Numbered from the stretch's first letter, positions 18,107 to 27,730 are shown. The stretch is 64,000 nucleotides of DNA from Sphingobacteruim zhuxiongii (GCF_009557615.1 NZ_CP045652.1:1798001-1862000); one strand, 5' to 3'. Numbers and translations are program-made. The notes: generated by a model from the letters alone, not told the origin.

Positions 18107-21100
18107 ATGAAAAAAGTATTTAATACGATAACCGCTTTACTATTTATACAAGTTGCTGCCTACGCGCAACAACCGGCGAATAGAACCTCAGCGACTAAGA
18201 TTGCTGATGTGCTCGCTCAACAGCCTGCTGCTGAGCAGTCTAAGTTTCTTTCTGCAATGAAAGAGCTTGAAGGATTCACTTCTGATGATGTTTCTAAGCT
18301 ATTATTAGGATTGCAACCTCAAGGGGGCAATAATGCGCCAATTGAGTATGCTACAAATTCATATGCCTTCTATGTGATGCAACCGGGCTTCGAAAGCCAA
18401 CGAGCAACTTATGTTCAAGGTTTATTATCTGCATTAGATAATTTAAAAGACGCTAATAATAAGGGTTATATTTTCGAATTGTTGAAATTCTGTGCTAAGA
18501 ATGATGCGATTGCGAAAGTTGCGCCTTACTTAGCAGACGAGTATTTAGCAGAGAAAGCTGCTCGTGTGTTGAATGCGATTCGTACACCAGAAGCTGCAGC
18601 CGCTTTAAATAGCGCATTGAGCTCAGCTGCTACGGAGAAAACTGCAACCGCAATTATTGCTGCTTTAGGTGATTTAAAAGCTAGCGAATCGGAAGCAAAA
18701 ATTATTGAGTTAATTTCTAAATACCCTTCGGAGAATTTCCAATGGAATGGTTTGACAGCGTTGAGTAAAATCGGTGGTACGCAATCTTCTTCGGTATTTT
18801 TAGATAAAGCGCAAGCATTAAACTATCGCTACGATAAAACAAATGCTTCTAGTTTAGCGATCAACTACGCAAAGCAATTAGCAAAGAAGGATGAGGCTGC
18901 GGCAAGTAAATTTGCGACTACCTTATTCAATAACGCTGGAAAAGCAAAAGCGTCGGCAGTTCAAGTAGGTGCTTTAGAAGTGTTAACTGCAATCAATCCG
19001 CAAAGCCAAAAGAAACAGTTGGTTAAACTAGCTGCATCGGATAATAAGGTTTTACGTAATGTGGCCTTAGGCTTGTTAGCAGACAATGCTTCCGCAGCAG
19101 ACTATGTACAATTAGCGAGCTCTATCCGTAAATTGGACGGCGATGCACAAGAAAGTGTATTGAACTTTTTAGCAACAAATGATGCGACAGGCGCTGTTTC
19201 TGTAATTGAAAAGGGATTCCCTAAATTGAAGGATGCTGAAGCGAAAGTTGCGGCATACAATGCTTTATCGGTATTGACCAAAGGAACAAATGTACCTTTC
19301 TTATTGAAGCATCTTCCAAGTGCTTCGGACAGCGAGTTAAAGACCATTACATCAATGTTGTTATCATCAAAAGATGCAGGGACAATTGATTTGGTAAACG
19401 CTGCTTTGCCGAATGCGAATACAAAAACACAATTGGCCTTATTAGATGTATTGGCACAGCGTATGAATCCGAGTTCTGCGGCAGTGGTATTGCCATTGAC
19501 AAAATCATCGGATAAAGCAGTTCGTGCTGCAGCCTTCAAAGCATTGCCAAATGTGGTAAACAGTGCTGATTTTGAAAACGTGATTACATTAGTGAATGAT
19601 GCCGAAGGAGCAGACCTAGCAAGTGCACAGCAAGCGGGAATTCTAGCATTGCAAGCGAGTGCTGATAAAGATGCGAAGGTACAGCGCTTAGCGGCGAATA
19701 TATCTCGTTCTTCAGCGCCTTCAGCTGCGAAGTACTTCCCGATTTTTGCGGGAGTAGGTGGTGCTGATGCCTTAAAAGCGGTTGAGAATTATGTTTCAAA
19801 TCCAGGATTAAAAGGTGCTGCGATTGATGCTTTGTCTAAATGGAACAATGAAGAGGCTTTACCAAGCTTAATCAAATTAGCGAGAACGGAAAAAGATGCG
19901 AATTTATTCAATACCATCTTTACTGGATTAATCAAACAAGTTAACGCAAGTTCGCAATCTGCAGAACAAAAGACTTTGACTCTACGTGATGCTTTCGCCT
20001 TAGCGCAGAATGCAAAGCAAAAGCAAGCAGCTTTAGGTAGTCTACAAAGTACAGGTACTTACCAAGCAATGATGTTTGCGAAAGGATACATGAATGATGC
20101 AGATCTGAAAGGTACGGCTTCCAACGTGGCGATGAATATCGCGATGGATAATAAAGAATTTGTAGGTGCTGATGTACGTGCAATTTTAAATCAAGCTGCT
20201 GATAACTTATCAGGAAGCGAAAGCTCCTATCTAAGAGAGGCGGTTGTTCGTCACTTATCGGAGATGCCTGCTGAACAAGGGTATGTTTCTATCTTCAACG
20301 GTAAAGACTTAACTGGCTGGAAAGGCTTAGTAGAGAATCCTATTAAGCGTGCTGCGATGTCAAAAGCGGAATTAGAGAAAAAACAAGTAGCAGCGGATCA
20401 AAAAATGCGCGAAAGCTGGCAAGCAATTGATGGCGATTTAGTTTTCTCTGGTCATGGCGATAATATTGCTACGGTTAAGAAATATGGCGATTTCGAGATG
20501 TTGGTTGACTGGAAATTGGATCCTCAAGGTAAAGAGCCTGATGCAGGAGTTTACTTAAGAGGTACACCACAAGTTCAAATTTGGGATATCTCTCGTACGA
20601 ATGTCGGTGCACAAGTAGGTTCTGGCGGTTTATACAACAACAGCAAGAATGCTAAAGATCCATCGAAAGTAGCTGATAACGCTTTAGGCGAATGGAATAC
20701 ATTCAAAATCAAAATGGTTGGTGAGAAGGTTTCTGTTTGGTTAAATGGAGAATTAGTAGTTGACAACGTAACGTTAGAAAACTACTGGGATCGTAATCAA
20801 TCAATCTTCCCAACAGAACAATTGGAATTGCAAGCACATGGTTCACGTGTTTGGTATCGCGATATCTACGTGAAAGAGATTCCACGTCTTGAAGTATTTA
20901 AATTGAGCGATACTGAGAAGAAAGAGGGATTTGACATGTTATTCGATGGTACAAACACGGACAAATGGACAAGCTCTGCAGCTTACGAGATTACCAAAGA
21001 AGGCTATATTCGCTCAAACCCAGATGCGAAATTCGGTAAGAATATCTATACCAAAGAGGAGTATGGAGATTTCGTTTATCGCTTTGAATTCAAATTAACA

Positions 21101-21499
21101 CCTGGTGCAAATAATGGTATCGGAATTCGCACGCCTATTGATGGGGATGCGGCTTATGCTGGTATGGAAGTCCAAGTGTTAGATGATAATGCTGACGTTT
21201 ATAAAGATTTGAAGGAATATCAATACCATGGTTCGGTATATGGAATTATCGCTGCAAAGCGTGGTTCTTTAAAACCACTTGGCGAATGGAATACGGAAGA
21301 GATTCGTGTTCAAGGAAACAAGATTAAAGTAACCGTAAATGGTCAAGTAATCGTGGATGGCGACTTAAAAGAAGCGACTAAAAATGGTCCTGCTGATAAA
21401 AAGAACCACCCTGGTGTACAAAATAAATCTGGACATATTGGCTTCTTAGGCCATGGTACAGAGGTATTCTTCAGAAATATCAGAATAAAGAAATTGTAA
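18107..21499 (+). CDS. HEAT-repeat protein with two C-terminal DUF1080 (3-keto-disaccharide hydrolase-like) domains
   Basis: 1130 residues, exported (signal MKKVFNTITALLFIQVAAYAQ). Residues ~30-715 are an alpha-solenoid of HEAT/PBS-like repeats rich in Ala. The first DUF1080 begins near residue 723 (YVSIFNGKDLTGWKG) and the second near residue 939 (FDMLFDGTNTDKW), each a concanavalin-like beta sandwich of ~190 residues. DUF1080 (3-keto-disaccharide hydrolase) proteins cleave 3-keto-glycosides made by Gfo/Idh dehydrogenases such as its upstream neighbour. The solenoid plus two tandem domains makes it unusually long; the solenoid may hold a partner or substrate. It is followed by a strong terminator. 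Confidence 0.88.
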   Translation: MKKVFNTITALLFIQVAAYAQQPANRTSATKIADVLAQQPAAEQSKFLSAMKELEGFTSDDVSKLLLGLQPQGGNNAPIEYATNSYAFYVMQPGFESQRATYVQGLLSALDNLKDANNKGYIFELLKFCAKNDAIAKVAPYLADEYLAEKAARVLNAIRTPEAAAALNSALSSAATEKTATAIIAALGDLKASESEAKIIELISKYPSENFQWNGLTALSKIGGTQSSSVFLDKAQALNYRYDKTNASSLAINYAKQLAKKDEAAASKFATTLFNNAGKAKASAVQVGALEVLTAINPQSQKKQLVKLAASDNKVLRNVALGLLADNASAADYVQLASSIRKLDGDAQESVLNFLATNDATGAVSVIEKGFPKLKDAEAKVAAYNALSVLTKGTNVPFLLKHLPSASDSELKTITSMLLSSKDAGTIDLVNAALPNANTKTQLALLDVLAQRMNPSSAAVVLPLTKSSDKAVRAAAFKALPNVVNSADFENVITLVNDAEGADLASAQQAGILALQASADKDAKVQRLAANISRSSAPSAAKYFPIFAGVGGADALKAVENYVSNPGLKGAAIDALSKWNNEEALPSLIKLARTEKDANLFNTIFTGLIKQVNASSQSAEQKTLTLRDAFALAQNAKQKQAALGSLQSTGTYQAMMFAKGYMNDADLKGTASNVAMNIAMDNKEFVGADVRAILNQAADNLSGSESSYLREAVVRHLSEMPAEQGYVSIFNGKDLTGWKGLVENPIKRAAMSKAELEKKQVAADQKMRESWQAIDGDLVFSGHGDNIATVKKYGDFEMLVDWKLDPQGKEPDAGVYLRGTPQVQIWDISRTNVGAQVGSGGLYNNSKNAKDPSKVADNALGEWNTFKIKMVGEKVSVWLNGELVVDNVTLENYWDRNQSIFPTEQLELQAHGSRVWYRDIYVKEIPRLEVFKLSDTEKKEGFDMLFDGTNTDKWTSSAAYEITKEGYIRSNPDAKFGKNIYTKEEYGDFVYRFEFKLTPGANNGIGIRTPIDGDAAYAGMEVQVLDDNADVYKDLKEYQYHGSVYGIIAAKRGSLKPLGEWNTEEIRVQGNKIKVTVNGQVIVDGDLKEATKNGPADKKNHPGVQNKSGHIGFLGHGTEVFFRNIRIKKL

Positions 21500-21522
21500 G
21501 TAAAATAGGCTTTATTTGCAGT

Positions 21523-21554
21523 AGAGGCGGTTGAAAAAACCGCCTCTTTTTTTT
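21523..21554 (+). terminator. Intrinsic terminator of the Gfo-DUF1080 operon
   Basis: AGAGGCGGTT (21523-21532) and AACCGCCTCT (21538-21547) form a perfect 10-bp stem followed by a run of T. Confidence 0.92.
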
Positions 21555-21610
21555 GATATATTTCCATAATTGCTTATATTTAAGGTTACAAAACAAACCA
21601 ATTGTCCATC

Positions 21611-21799
21611 ATGAGTTACAATAAGATACAACTGTTGTTAATCTCAGTCTTCGCCCTAATGTGCTCGATTTATTTCTTCCTCGGCAAGGAAGTGATCCAT
21701 AAAATTATCGGTGCGATATGCCTGCTGATATTAATCGGCCTCAATGCTTACTATTACATGAATTCAACAAGCTGGCTGAATCGGAAGCGGAGAAGCTAG
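21611..21799 (+). CDS. Small two-helix membrane protein
   Basis: 62 residues from the ATG at 21611; an in-frame TTG at 21602 is less likely. Two hydrophobic segments (residues ~6-24 and ~30-50) predict a hairpin membrane protein, with a basic tail (LNRKRRS) that should be cytoplasmic. I do not recognise the family. It lies alone between the DUF1080 operon terminator and a heptanucleotide repeat array. Confidence 0.6.
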   Translation: MSYNKIQLLLISVFALMCSIYFFLGKEVIHKIIGAICLLILIGLNAYYYMNSTSWLNRKRRS

Positions 21800-21802
21800 G
21801 GG

Positions 21803-21991
21803 CTAGTAGTTGGTAGTTAGTATTTAGATATTAGACATTAGATTTTAGACATTAGATGGGAGATATTAGATGGGAGATGTTAGATGGGAGATATTAGACA
21901 TTAGACATTAGACAATATATGAGAGATATTAGACATTAGATTTTAGACGTTAGATGGGAAATGTTCGATATCTGACATCAGATTTTAGACA
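21803..21991 (+). repeat. Degenerate heptanucleotide tandem array (27 units)
   Basis: Starting three bases after the stop of the 62-residue gene, the sequence can be cut into 27 consecutive 7-mers with no register slip: CTAGTAG, TTGGTAG, TTAGTAT, TTAGATA, TTAGACA, TTAGATT and so on, with GGAGATA/GGAGATG variants in the middle. The consensus is TTAGAYA. No open frame is present because TAG recurs. Confidence 0.9.
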
Positions 21992-22034
21992 AATACATAA
22001 CTTCTGTCCGATAAACGAAAAATATTTACACTAA

Positions 22035-22058
22035 AAAAGAGCCTATTTAGGCTCTTTT
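22035..22058. terminator. Bidirectional intrinsic terminator between array arms
   Basis: AAAAGAGCC (22035-22043) and GGCTCTTTT (22050-22058) form a stem between the convergent small gene and smc, exactly in the gap between the two inverted heptad arrays. Confidence 0.85.
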
Positions 22059-22082
22059 CTGTTTAATGACAATAAAATTTGA

Positions 22083-22159
22083 CGTCATACGTCTAATATC
22101 TAAAATCTCATATCTAATGTCTAAAATCTAATATCTAAATACTAACTACTAACATCTCC
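22083..22159 (-). repeat. Heptanucleotide tandem array, inverted copy (11 units)
   Basis: Read on the minus strand, starting one base after the smc stop codon, the units are GGAGATG, TTAGTAG, TTAGTAT, TTAGATA, TTAGATT, TTAGACA, TTAGATA, TGAGATT and so on. The first units are the same as those at the head of the array on the plus strand, so the two arms form an inverted repeat around the terminator. Confidence 0.88.
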
Positions 22160-22160
22160 T

Positions 22161-25100
22161 CTACGCTACATCTCTCAAATCTACAGCTACCACTCTAGAG
22201 ACCCCTTGTTCCACCATGGTTACACCATAGATGATATCGGTGCTAGCGATGGTACGTTTATTATGGGAAACAACAATAAATTGGGATTGATTAGAGAACT
22301 CGCGGATGATATTATTGAACTTGTCGATGTTTGTGTCATCCAATGGAGCGTCTACCTCATCGAAGATACAGAATGGTGCAGGTTTCAATAAGTATAGTGA
22401 GAATAGCAATGCAGTTGAGGTCAATGTTTTCTCACCTCCGGAAAGCTGATTTATAGACAAAGGACGTTTTCCTTTCGGCCTAGCGATAATATCAATATCA
22501 GATTCCAATGGATTGTTTGGATCGCTGAGTACAATATCGCAGGAGTCTTCCTCATTAAATAGGGAACGGAATACCTTAACAAAATTCTCACGTACTGTGG
22601 TGAACGCGTACATAAACTTATCGTTTGCCGATTGATCGATTTCGGAAATCGTGCTTAGTAGAGATGCTTTGGCATCCATCAAGTCGGTTTTCTCTTTATC
22701 GATAAATCCATGTCTGTCATACATCTCGTCGTAGGCTTCTTTAGCCATTGGGTTGATGCTACCGTAGTCGTCGAGTTGTTTTTTCAACTTATTACACTTC
22801 GTTGTCAGTTCCTCGAAAGGTAGTCTATCTTCTGGAATTTCTTGTTCTAATAGTTCTTGAAGTTCTATGTTGAATTCTACAGAAAGACGCTCTTTCAATG
22901 CATTCAGATCAATCTGTAAGGATGTCTTTTTGTCTTTATACTCATTGATGATGGTATCAGCGATGTCCTTATTGCGGCGAAGTTGCGTAATGTTTTCTTC
23001 TAAATCGTTGATGATCTTACGGCTAGCGTAGAACTCTTCTTCGATTTCCTGGAGTCCTTGTTCGAGCAGTACTTTTTGCTCGTACATAGCCGCCAAATCG
23101 ATTTCGTCTTTATCTTCGGTATTAACAGATTCTTTAATTTCTATTTTCACCTGATCGAATTCTGTCGTATTTTTTTCAATACGTTCCAGTAGACTATCTT
23201 TCTGATGTTCGCGGTATTCCAAATCTTTCAGTAGGGTAGAGACCTTACTTTGTTGTTGATGGAACTTAATATTCGTATTATTATAAATTGCAGATCGTTC
23301 CGTCAAGATTTCAGAGATATCTTGAAATTGTTGCTGTAGATAAACCAATTCCTGTTGGTTGGTTGCCGCTTTGATTTTCAAGTCTTGCAATTCAGGCTCG
23401 GCTTTGTCTAGTTCTACGAGAATGGAAGCGATCTTCGTTTCGATATCGAGCTTTCGGTTCTGGCTGTTATTGATGAAAGTCTGATATTGTTCTTGTTTCG
23501 TTTTCACAGAAACCAATTCATTCGTTAATCGGTTCAATTGCACGCGTTGCTCTTCGATAAACATACGCTGTGAACCACCTTTTAATCGAATTAGTTTTTC
23601 ATTTTCGATGCGTAAGCTCTCTTGTAGCTCAGTAATCCGTAGATTTAGTGTTTTAATCTCTTTTGCGAGGATTTCTAGGTTCTTTGCACGACCAATACGC
23701 TTTCCTTCGAATAGTCCCACAGAACCTCCGGAAAGACCTAATTTGGTCTTCGAGAATTTACCATCCTTGTGTAAGATGGTTACGTTATCTTTCGGTAAAT
23801 CGGATTCTAAGCTGATATCATCTTCAGATTTCAGGAGATAAACGCCATCTAAAAGAATTGCGCATAGCGTTTTAAACTTATCATCGACTGAAATTACATC
23901 CATCGCCGGTATGAGACGGGAGTCGTTTTGTTCGTTAGAGGCTAGCGAGGGTAGTTGTTTTACGGCTTCTAGAATAAAGAAATTGGCTCTTCCGCGGGAT
24001 GAATCGCTTAAAAGGTTGATTGCCTTAACGGCGTCATCTTTAAGGTCAACAACGTAATGGTTCATGATTGGCTCCAAGAAGTTCTCAATCGCCACACGAT
24101 AGTCCTCTTTACAGAATAGGATATCGGAAAATAAAGGGTATTGTTTTTTCCAGCCGGCATTCTTTCTTAGGAAACGAATAGATTCCGGGAAACCTTCTAA
24201 GTTATCAACTAATGATTTTGTCAGGTTGTATTCGTTTTGCTTAGCATCGACTACACGAGACTCTTGATTGAGTTCGCTGGTGTTTTGACGGATATTGTCC
24301 TCGGTTTCTTGGATCTGCAATTGTAATTGCTCTTCCGTATGTAATGCTTGGTCGAATTGCTCTTGTTGAATATTTACGCGTTCTTCCAATTCAGTTACCA
24401 CGAGGGTGAATTGGTTCAACTCGGTTTCTTTTGCAATGGCATCATTCGATGTACGATGAGATTCTTGCTCTAAAGCATCTTTTTGAATACCTAAGACCGC
24501 GATATCCTTTTCTAAACGGTAGATGTTATTTTGCGTCTCGGCATTCTCTTTTGTAAAAGTATCTAACTTTCCTTTTGCAGATTGCTGTTGTCCGCGCAGT
24601 TCCTCAACCTCTTGTTTGTTGTTGTCAAGGTCTTGTTTAATTTCTTCGAGTTTATTCTGCTCCTCAAATAGCTCCTCGTTCAAGCGCTTAACACTGTATT
24701 CAATCTGCGTAAGCTGTTGCTTATCGATTGCAATATCATTGTTCAAGCGAGTTTCTTTCTCTTGCAAGTGCACCATTTTGGCATTCTTGAGCTTCTCATC
24801 GGATTCAAAGGCACGAATCTTATTGATGTACTCATGGGTTATCTTCTGTTGTGCAGATAGGTTTTTCTCCTTCGTAAGAATATCGTTCTTCTGAGTCGAA
24901 AGTTGCGTTTCTTTGGATGCTATTTGCTCAACAGTTCCCTGAAGCTGTTCTTTTTGTTGGTCTTCTTGTTCTTGAATACGTTCGAGGTCCGTCTGGAAAT
25001 TCTCCAAGCGATAATACGCTAAACCAATGCTGGCTTCGCGGTATTCCTCTTTCATAACAAAATACTTGTCCGCTTTCTTGGCTTGATTTTCTAAGGATTT

Positions 25101-25706
25101 TAAGTTCTTATTGATTTCAAACATCAAGTCATCTACACGGGATAGATCGGCTTCTGTGTCTTTAAGCTTGGCTAAGGTTTGTTTCTTACGTACCTTATAT
25201 TTAGATATACCCGATGCTTCTTCAAATAAATTGCGGCGCGAATTGTCCTTATTAGCGATGATTTCGTCAATCATCTTTAATTCGATGATGGAGTAGGTGT
25301 CAGCACCAACACCTGTATCTAAGAATAAATCTGTAATGTCCTTGAGTCGGCATTTTACATCATTCAAGCGATATTCACTTTCGCCAGTACGGAATAGTTT
25401 ACGCGTTACAGTTACCGTTGTAAATTCCGTTGGTAAAATGTTCTTTGTATTATCGAAGGTTAATGATACTTCGGCGAGATTTGCAGCTTTACGATTCTTG
25501 GTGCCATTGAAGATAATGTTTTCCATTTTCTCGGAACGTAACGTTCGCGTGCTCTGTTCACCCAATACCCAGCGTATTGCATCAACAACATTAGATTTAC
25601 CACATCCGTTTGGTCCTACAATAGCTGTTACCCCTTCATTGAAGTTGATAACTACCTTATCGCCAAAACTCTTAAATCCTTTAATTTCTAACTTCGTTAA
25701 CTGCAT
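22161..25706 (-). CDS. smc: Chromosome segregation protein SMC
   Basis: 1181 residues, the usual SMC length. It has a Walker A ATPase motif GPNGCGKSNV (residues 31-40), two long coiled-coil arms flanking a hinge around residues 500-670 (GFPESIRFLRKN region), and a C-terminal ATPase signature LSGGEKTLTS with the Walker B-like FDEVDAPLDDTN. It is the core of the bacterial condensin that compacts and separates the chromosome. scpA and scpB are not adjacent. The stop codon is immediately followed by a heptanucleotide array. Confidence 0.98.
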   Translation of the reverse strand: MQLTKLEIKGFKSFGDKVVINFNEGVTAIVGPNGCGKSNVVDAIRWVLGEQSTRTLRSEKMENIIFNGTKNRKAANLAEVSLTFDNTKNILPTEFTTVTVTRKLFRTGESEYRLNDVKCRLKDITDLFLDTGVGADTYSIIELKMIDEIIANKDNSRRNLFEEASGISKYKVRKKQTLAKLKDTEADLSRVDDLMFEINKNLKSLENQAKKADKYFVMKEEYREASIGLAYYRLENFQTDLERIQEQEDQQKEQLQGTVEQIASKETQLSTQKNDILTKEKNLSAQQKITHEYINKIRAFESDEKLKNAKMVHLQEKETRLNNDIAIDKQQLTQIEYSVKRLNEELFEEQNKLEEIKQDLDNNKQEVEELRGQQQSAKGKLDTFTKENAETQNNIYRLEKDIAVLGIQKDALEQESHRTSNDAIAKETELNQFTLVVTELEERVNIQQEQFDQALHTEEQLQLQIQETEDNIRQNTSELNQESRVVDAKQNEYNLTKSLVDNLEGFPESIRFLRKNAGWKKQYPLFSDILFCKEDYRVAIENFLEPIMNHYVVDLKDDAVKAINLLSDSSRGRANFFILEAVKQLPSLASNEQNDSRLIPAMDVISVDDKFKTLCAILLDGVYLLKSEDDISLESDLPKDNVTILHKDGKFSKTKLGLSGGSVGLFEGKRIGRAKNLEILAKEIKTLNLRITELQESLRIENEKLIRLKGGSQRMFIEEQRVQLNRLTNELVSVKTKQEQYQTFINNSQNRKLDIETKIASILVELDKAEPELQDLKIKAATNQQELVYLQQQFQDISEILTERSAIYNNTNIKFHQQQSKVSTLLKDLEYREHQKDSLLERIEKNTTEFDQVKIEIKESVNTEDKDEIDLAAMYEQKVLLEQGLQEIEEEFYASRKIINDLEENITQLRRNKDIADTIINEYKDKKTSLQIDLNALKERLSVEFNIELQELLEQEIPEDRLPFEELTTKCNKLKKQLDDYGSINPMAKEAYDEMYDRHGFIDKEKTDLMDAKASLLSTISEIDQSANDKFMYAFTTVRENFVKVFRSLFNEEDSCDIVLSDPNNPLESDIDIIARPKGKRPLSINQLSGGEKTLTSTALLFSLYLLKPAPFCIFDEVDAPLDDTNIDKFNNIIREFSNQSQFIVVSHNKRTIASTDIIYGVTMVEQGVSRVVAVDLRDVA

Positions 25707-25788
25707 TTAAGTTGTTTTCCGTATAAAAAATATCTTGCGAAAATAGTGAATTTCAGGCACGATTAAAAGCCTCCGCATCGCCGGCTTG

Positions 25789-26265
25789 CTAAGAGTTGAG
25801 TATTTCCTTGAAATAAATAAAGCATGGCGATTGATCCGATTGAATCTTGAATATGCCTTTGCCGCCACGTAGATAGGCCGCGATTGCTGTTACCGCCCAG
25901 GCATCTGCCTCTACAGCTGGCCATTGTGCTTGAGTTAGCAGGCCGAAATTAAATACATCTCCGTAGTTTTTGATGACTTCCAATTCCTCAAGTGCTTGTT
26001 CATCAATTTGATCAGATGACCAATACCAGTGCCATTCCTTTGTGCTATCATCGATATGTCCCACAATCTGATAACTAACTGCGAGCACTAAGTTTTCATT
26101 TTTAAAGAAACGAAGGATGTTGGTATCGGGATCTACGGAATAATGTTCAAAGTCACCGAATTGGTATTCCTCGGTGAGTACCTCATGTTGGTCACTTATA
26201 AATTCGTGTGCTTTTTTGTGTAACACGCGGAAAGATTCGTCGACGGTAGGTTTAGTTAGGCTCAT
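25789..26265 (-). CDS. DUF6882-like protein
   Basis: 158 residues, soluble and acidic, without signal peptide. The WHWYWSSDQID segment and the following AEADAW-like WPAVEADAWAVTAIAAYL and GIFKIQSDQSPCFIYF resemble the DUF6882 family, in which a W-x-W-x-W element precedes a helical segment. Function is unknown. It stands alone 82 bases upstream of smc on the same strand and may be read into smc. The assignment is by eye and moderate. Confidence 0.6.
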   Translation of the reverse strand: MSLTKPTVDESFRVLHKKAHEFISDQHEVLTEEYQFGDFEHYSVDPDTNILRFFKNENLVLAVSYQIVGHIDDSTKEWHWYWSSDQIDEQALEELEVIKNYGDVFNFGLLTQAQWPAVEADAWAVTAIAAYLRGGKGIFKIQSDQSPCFIYFKEILNS

Positions 26266-26297
26266 GTTTATTTGCTTACAATAGGGTAAAAATAAGA

Positions 26298-26319
26298 AAA
26301 GCCCATAAAATATGGGCCT
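26298..26319 (-). terminator. Terminator after the DUF4397 lipoprotein
   Basis: GCCCATA (26301-26307) and TATGGGC (26311-26317) form a short stem; on the minus strand the hairpin is followed by TTTTC and further T-rich sequence. Confidence 0.6.
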
Positions 26320-26356
26320 TCCTAATTATGGATGTATTGTAAAGCTGCCTAATTGA

Positions 26357-27034
26357 TTAGAAATAACCGATATATAATGGTTTTCCTGTGTCACCTTTAG
26401 TTCCCATAAGGGCAAAAGTGTAATAATATCCATTCTTCAACAGGATGTTTTCGCGTGTAACAAGTACTGCTCCTTCTTCATCGAGAACGCTGATGGTAAA
26501 AGTACCAGAGGTTACTGGGCGGAATATCTGTGTTTCTGTAACGGTATTTTTGGTTTCTTGTACGCGGTCTTTAAATGCAGCGACCTCTTGGTCCCCAATT
26601 TTCAGAGTTACTTTGCCTATTCCGTTTCCAAGTTGGATAAAACGTACTGCTGCTTTCTCAGCATCATTATTGATTGGTAAATCTGTTGTTCTGATAAACT
26701 TTGGTTTTCCTGCAGTACCATATACATATCCTGTATATACCGTAGAATCTGCGTAGGACATCGTTGTGTCGATCACCGCCTTATTATCCATTTTCCCAAG
26801 GACTTCCAATTTTCTATTTCCTGGGTATGCTCTAAAATAAGTCAATCCTTTGAAGTCGCCATTGTATTGAGAAATGCTATTCCCATCCATGCGATAATAG
26901 ATACCTGTTTCGTCAGGGTATGCATTCAATAAGGTTACTAATGCTTGTGGCGTTGGTTGCGCATCATCTTTTAAGCAACTGCTTAAAGTAAAGATGGCGA
27001 GTACGATCACGATTAAAAAATGCTTCTTTTTCAT
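26357..27034 (-). CDS. DUF4397 lipoprotein
   Basis: 225 residues from the ATG complementary to 27032-27034, which begins a type II signal peptide (MKKKHFLIVIVLAIFTLSSC). The mature part has the DUF4397 pattern of Bacteroidota surface lipoproteins (LLNAYPDETGIYYRMDG, then a second beta-domain with VRFIQLGNGIGKVTLKIGD). The fold is predicted to be two immunoglobulin-like beta sandwiches. Role unknown; probably surface-exposed or outer-membrane attached. It is the only gene between two hairpins and looks monocistronic. Confidence 0.82.
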   Translation of the reverse strand: MKKKHFLIVIVLAIFTLSSCLKDDAQPTPQALVTLLNAYPDETGIYYRMDGNSISQYNGDFKGLTYFRAYPGNRKLEVLGKMDNKAVIDTTMSYADSTVYTGYVYGTAGKPKFIRTTDLPINNDAEKAAVRFIQLGNGIGKVTLKIGDQEVAAFKDRVQETKNTVTETQIFRPVTSGTFTISVLDEEGAVLVTRENILLKNGYYYTFALMGTKGDTGKPLYIGYF

Positions 27035-27130
27035 GTTTTTCAAATTATGCTCCTGTCTTTCATTTTTTTGAACGTTCAAACAGATAAACGCAAGCATTAT
27101 TCGATACGCTACAGCCGTATTAAAATAAAG

Positions 27131-27700
27131 TTAAATCGATTTGCGGTCAACAATAGATTTGCTGTCCTTAATCGCCCTTAGGAATGCTTCAACACCCATT
27201 TTATGGATGCTAAGGATTTCTGATTGATAGATTGGAATCAGTTGTATTAATTGAATTCCCTTAGATTTTTTGCTATCAAATATCGGACTGCTGTCGTTTA
27301 AGAAGTCTATTTCGCCAACAATAAATGCATCCATCTTGGAATCTGGACTGATTGGCTGTCCAATTTTAATGATTTCGTCGGTTTTAAATGGACAATCTGT
27401 ACGTAACTGATTGGCTAGATAGCCTACAATATGAATCCAATTGCTTTCCTGAGATTCGACTTGCAAGCATAGCTCGACTTCTCGAATGCGCTCTGGATGT
27501 GTTGCAAAGGATACGCCATAAGAGAAAGCGCTGATCAGTTTGTTTTCCGCGTCGGGGAACGCGAGGGTATAGACAAATGGTAATTTCTTCTGTGCACTCT
27601 TTTCACGAAACACCTGAGCCTTTCCGTGCATACGTTTTTCAATCTCTTGTCGATAGCGTTCGATCGGGGATTTTAGGAAGTCAGGTTTCGCAAAAGCCAT
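27131..27700 (-). CDS. Suppressor-of-fused (SUFU)-like protein
   Basis: 189 residues, cytoplasmic. The order of motifs ISAFSYGVSF, EVELCLQVES, SNWIHIVGYLANQL, then LIQLIPIYQSEILSIHKMG and VEAFLRAI matches the bacterial SUFU domain. In bacteria, SUFU-family proteins are described as immunity proteins in polymorphic toxin loci and also as stand-alone genes. No toxin gene is adjacent here. A -7 box (minus-strand TATTTTTG, 27723-27730) lies upstream. The assignment is from the pattern only. Confidence 0.65.
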   Translation of the reverse strand: MAFAKPDFLKSPIERYRQEIEKRMHGKAQVFREKSAQKKLPFVYTLAFPDAENKLISAFSYGVSFATHPERIREVELCLQVESQESNWIHIVGYLANQLRTDCPFKTDEIIKIGQPISPDSKMDAFIVGEIDFLNDSSPIFDSKKSKGIQLIQLIPIYQSEILSIHKMGVEAFLRAIKDSKSIVDRKSI

Positions 27701-27722
27701 TTCGTTTCAGTCTATTTTGACG

Positions 27723-27730
27723 CAAAAATA
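27723..27730 (-). promoter_or_regulatory. -7 promoter box for the SUFU-like gene
   Basis: Minus-strand TATTTTTG fits TAnnTTTG and lies 22 bases before the start codon. Confidence 0.5.

Noticed and set aside
21803..22159. CRISPR-like array
   Set aside because: Units are 7 bases without spacers, so this is a tandem microsatellite-type array, not CRISPR.
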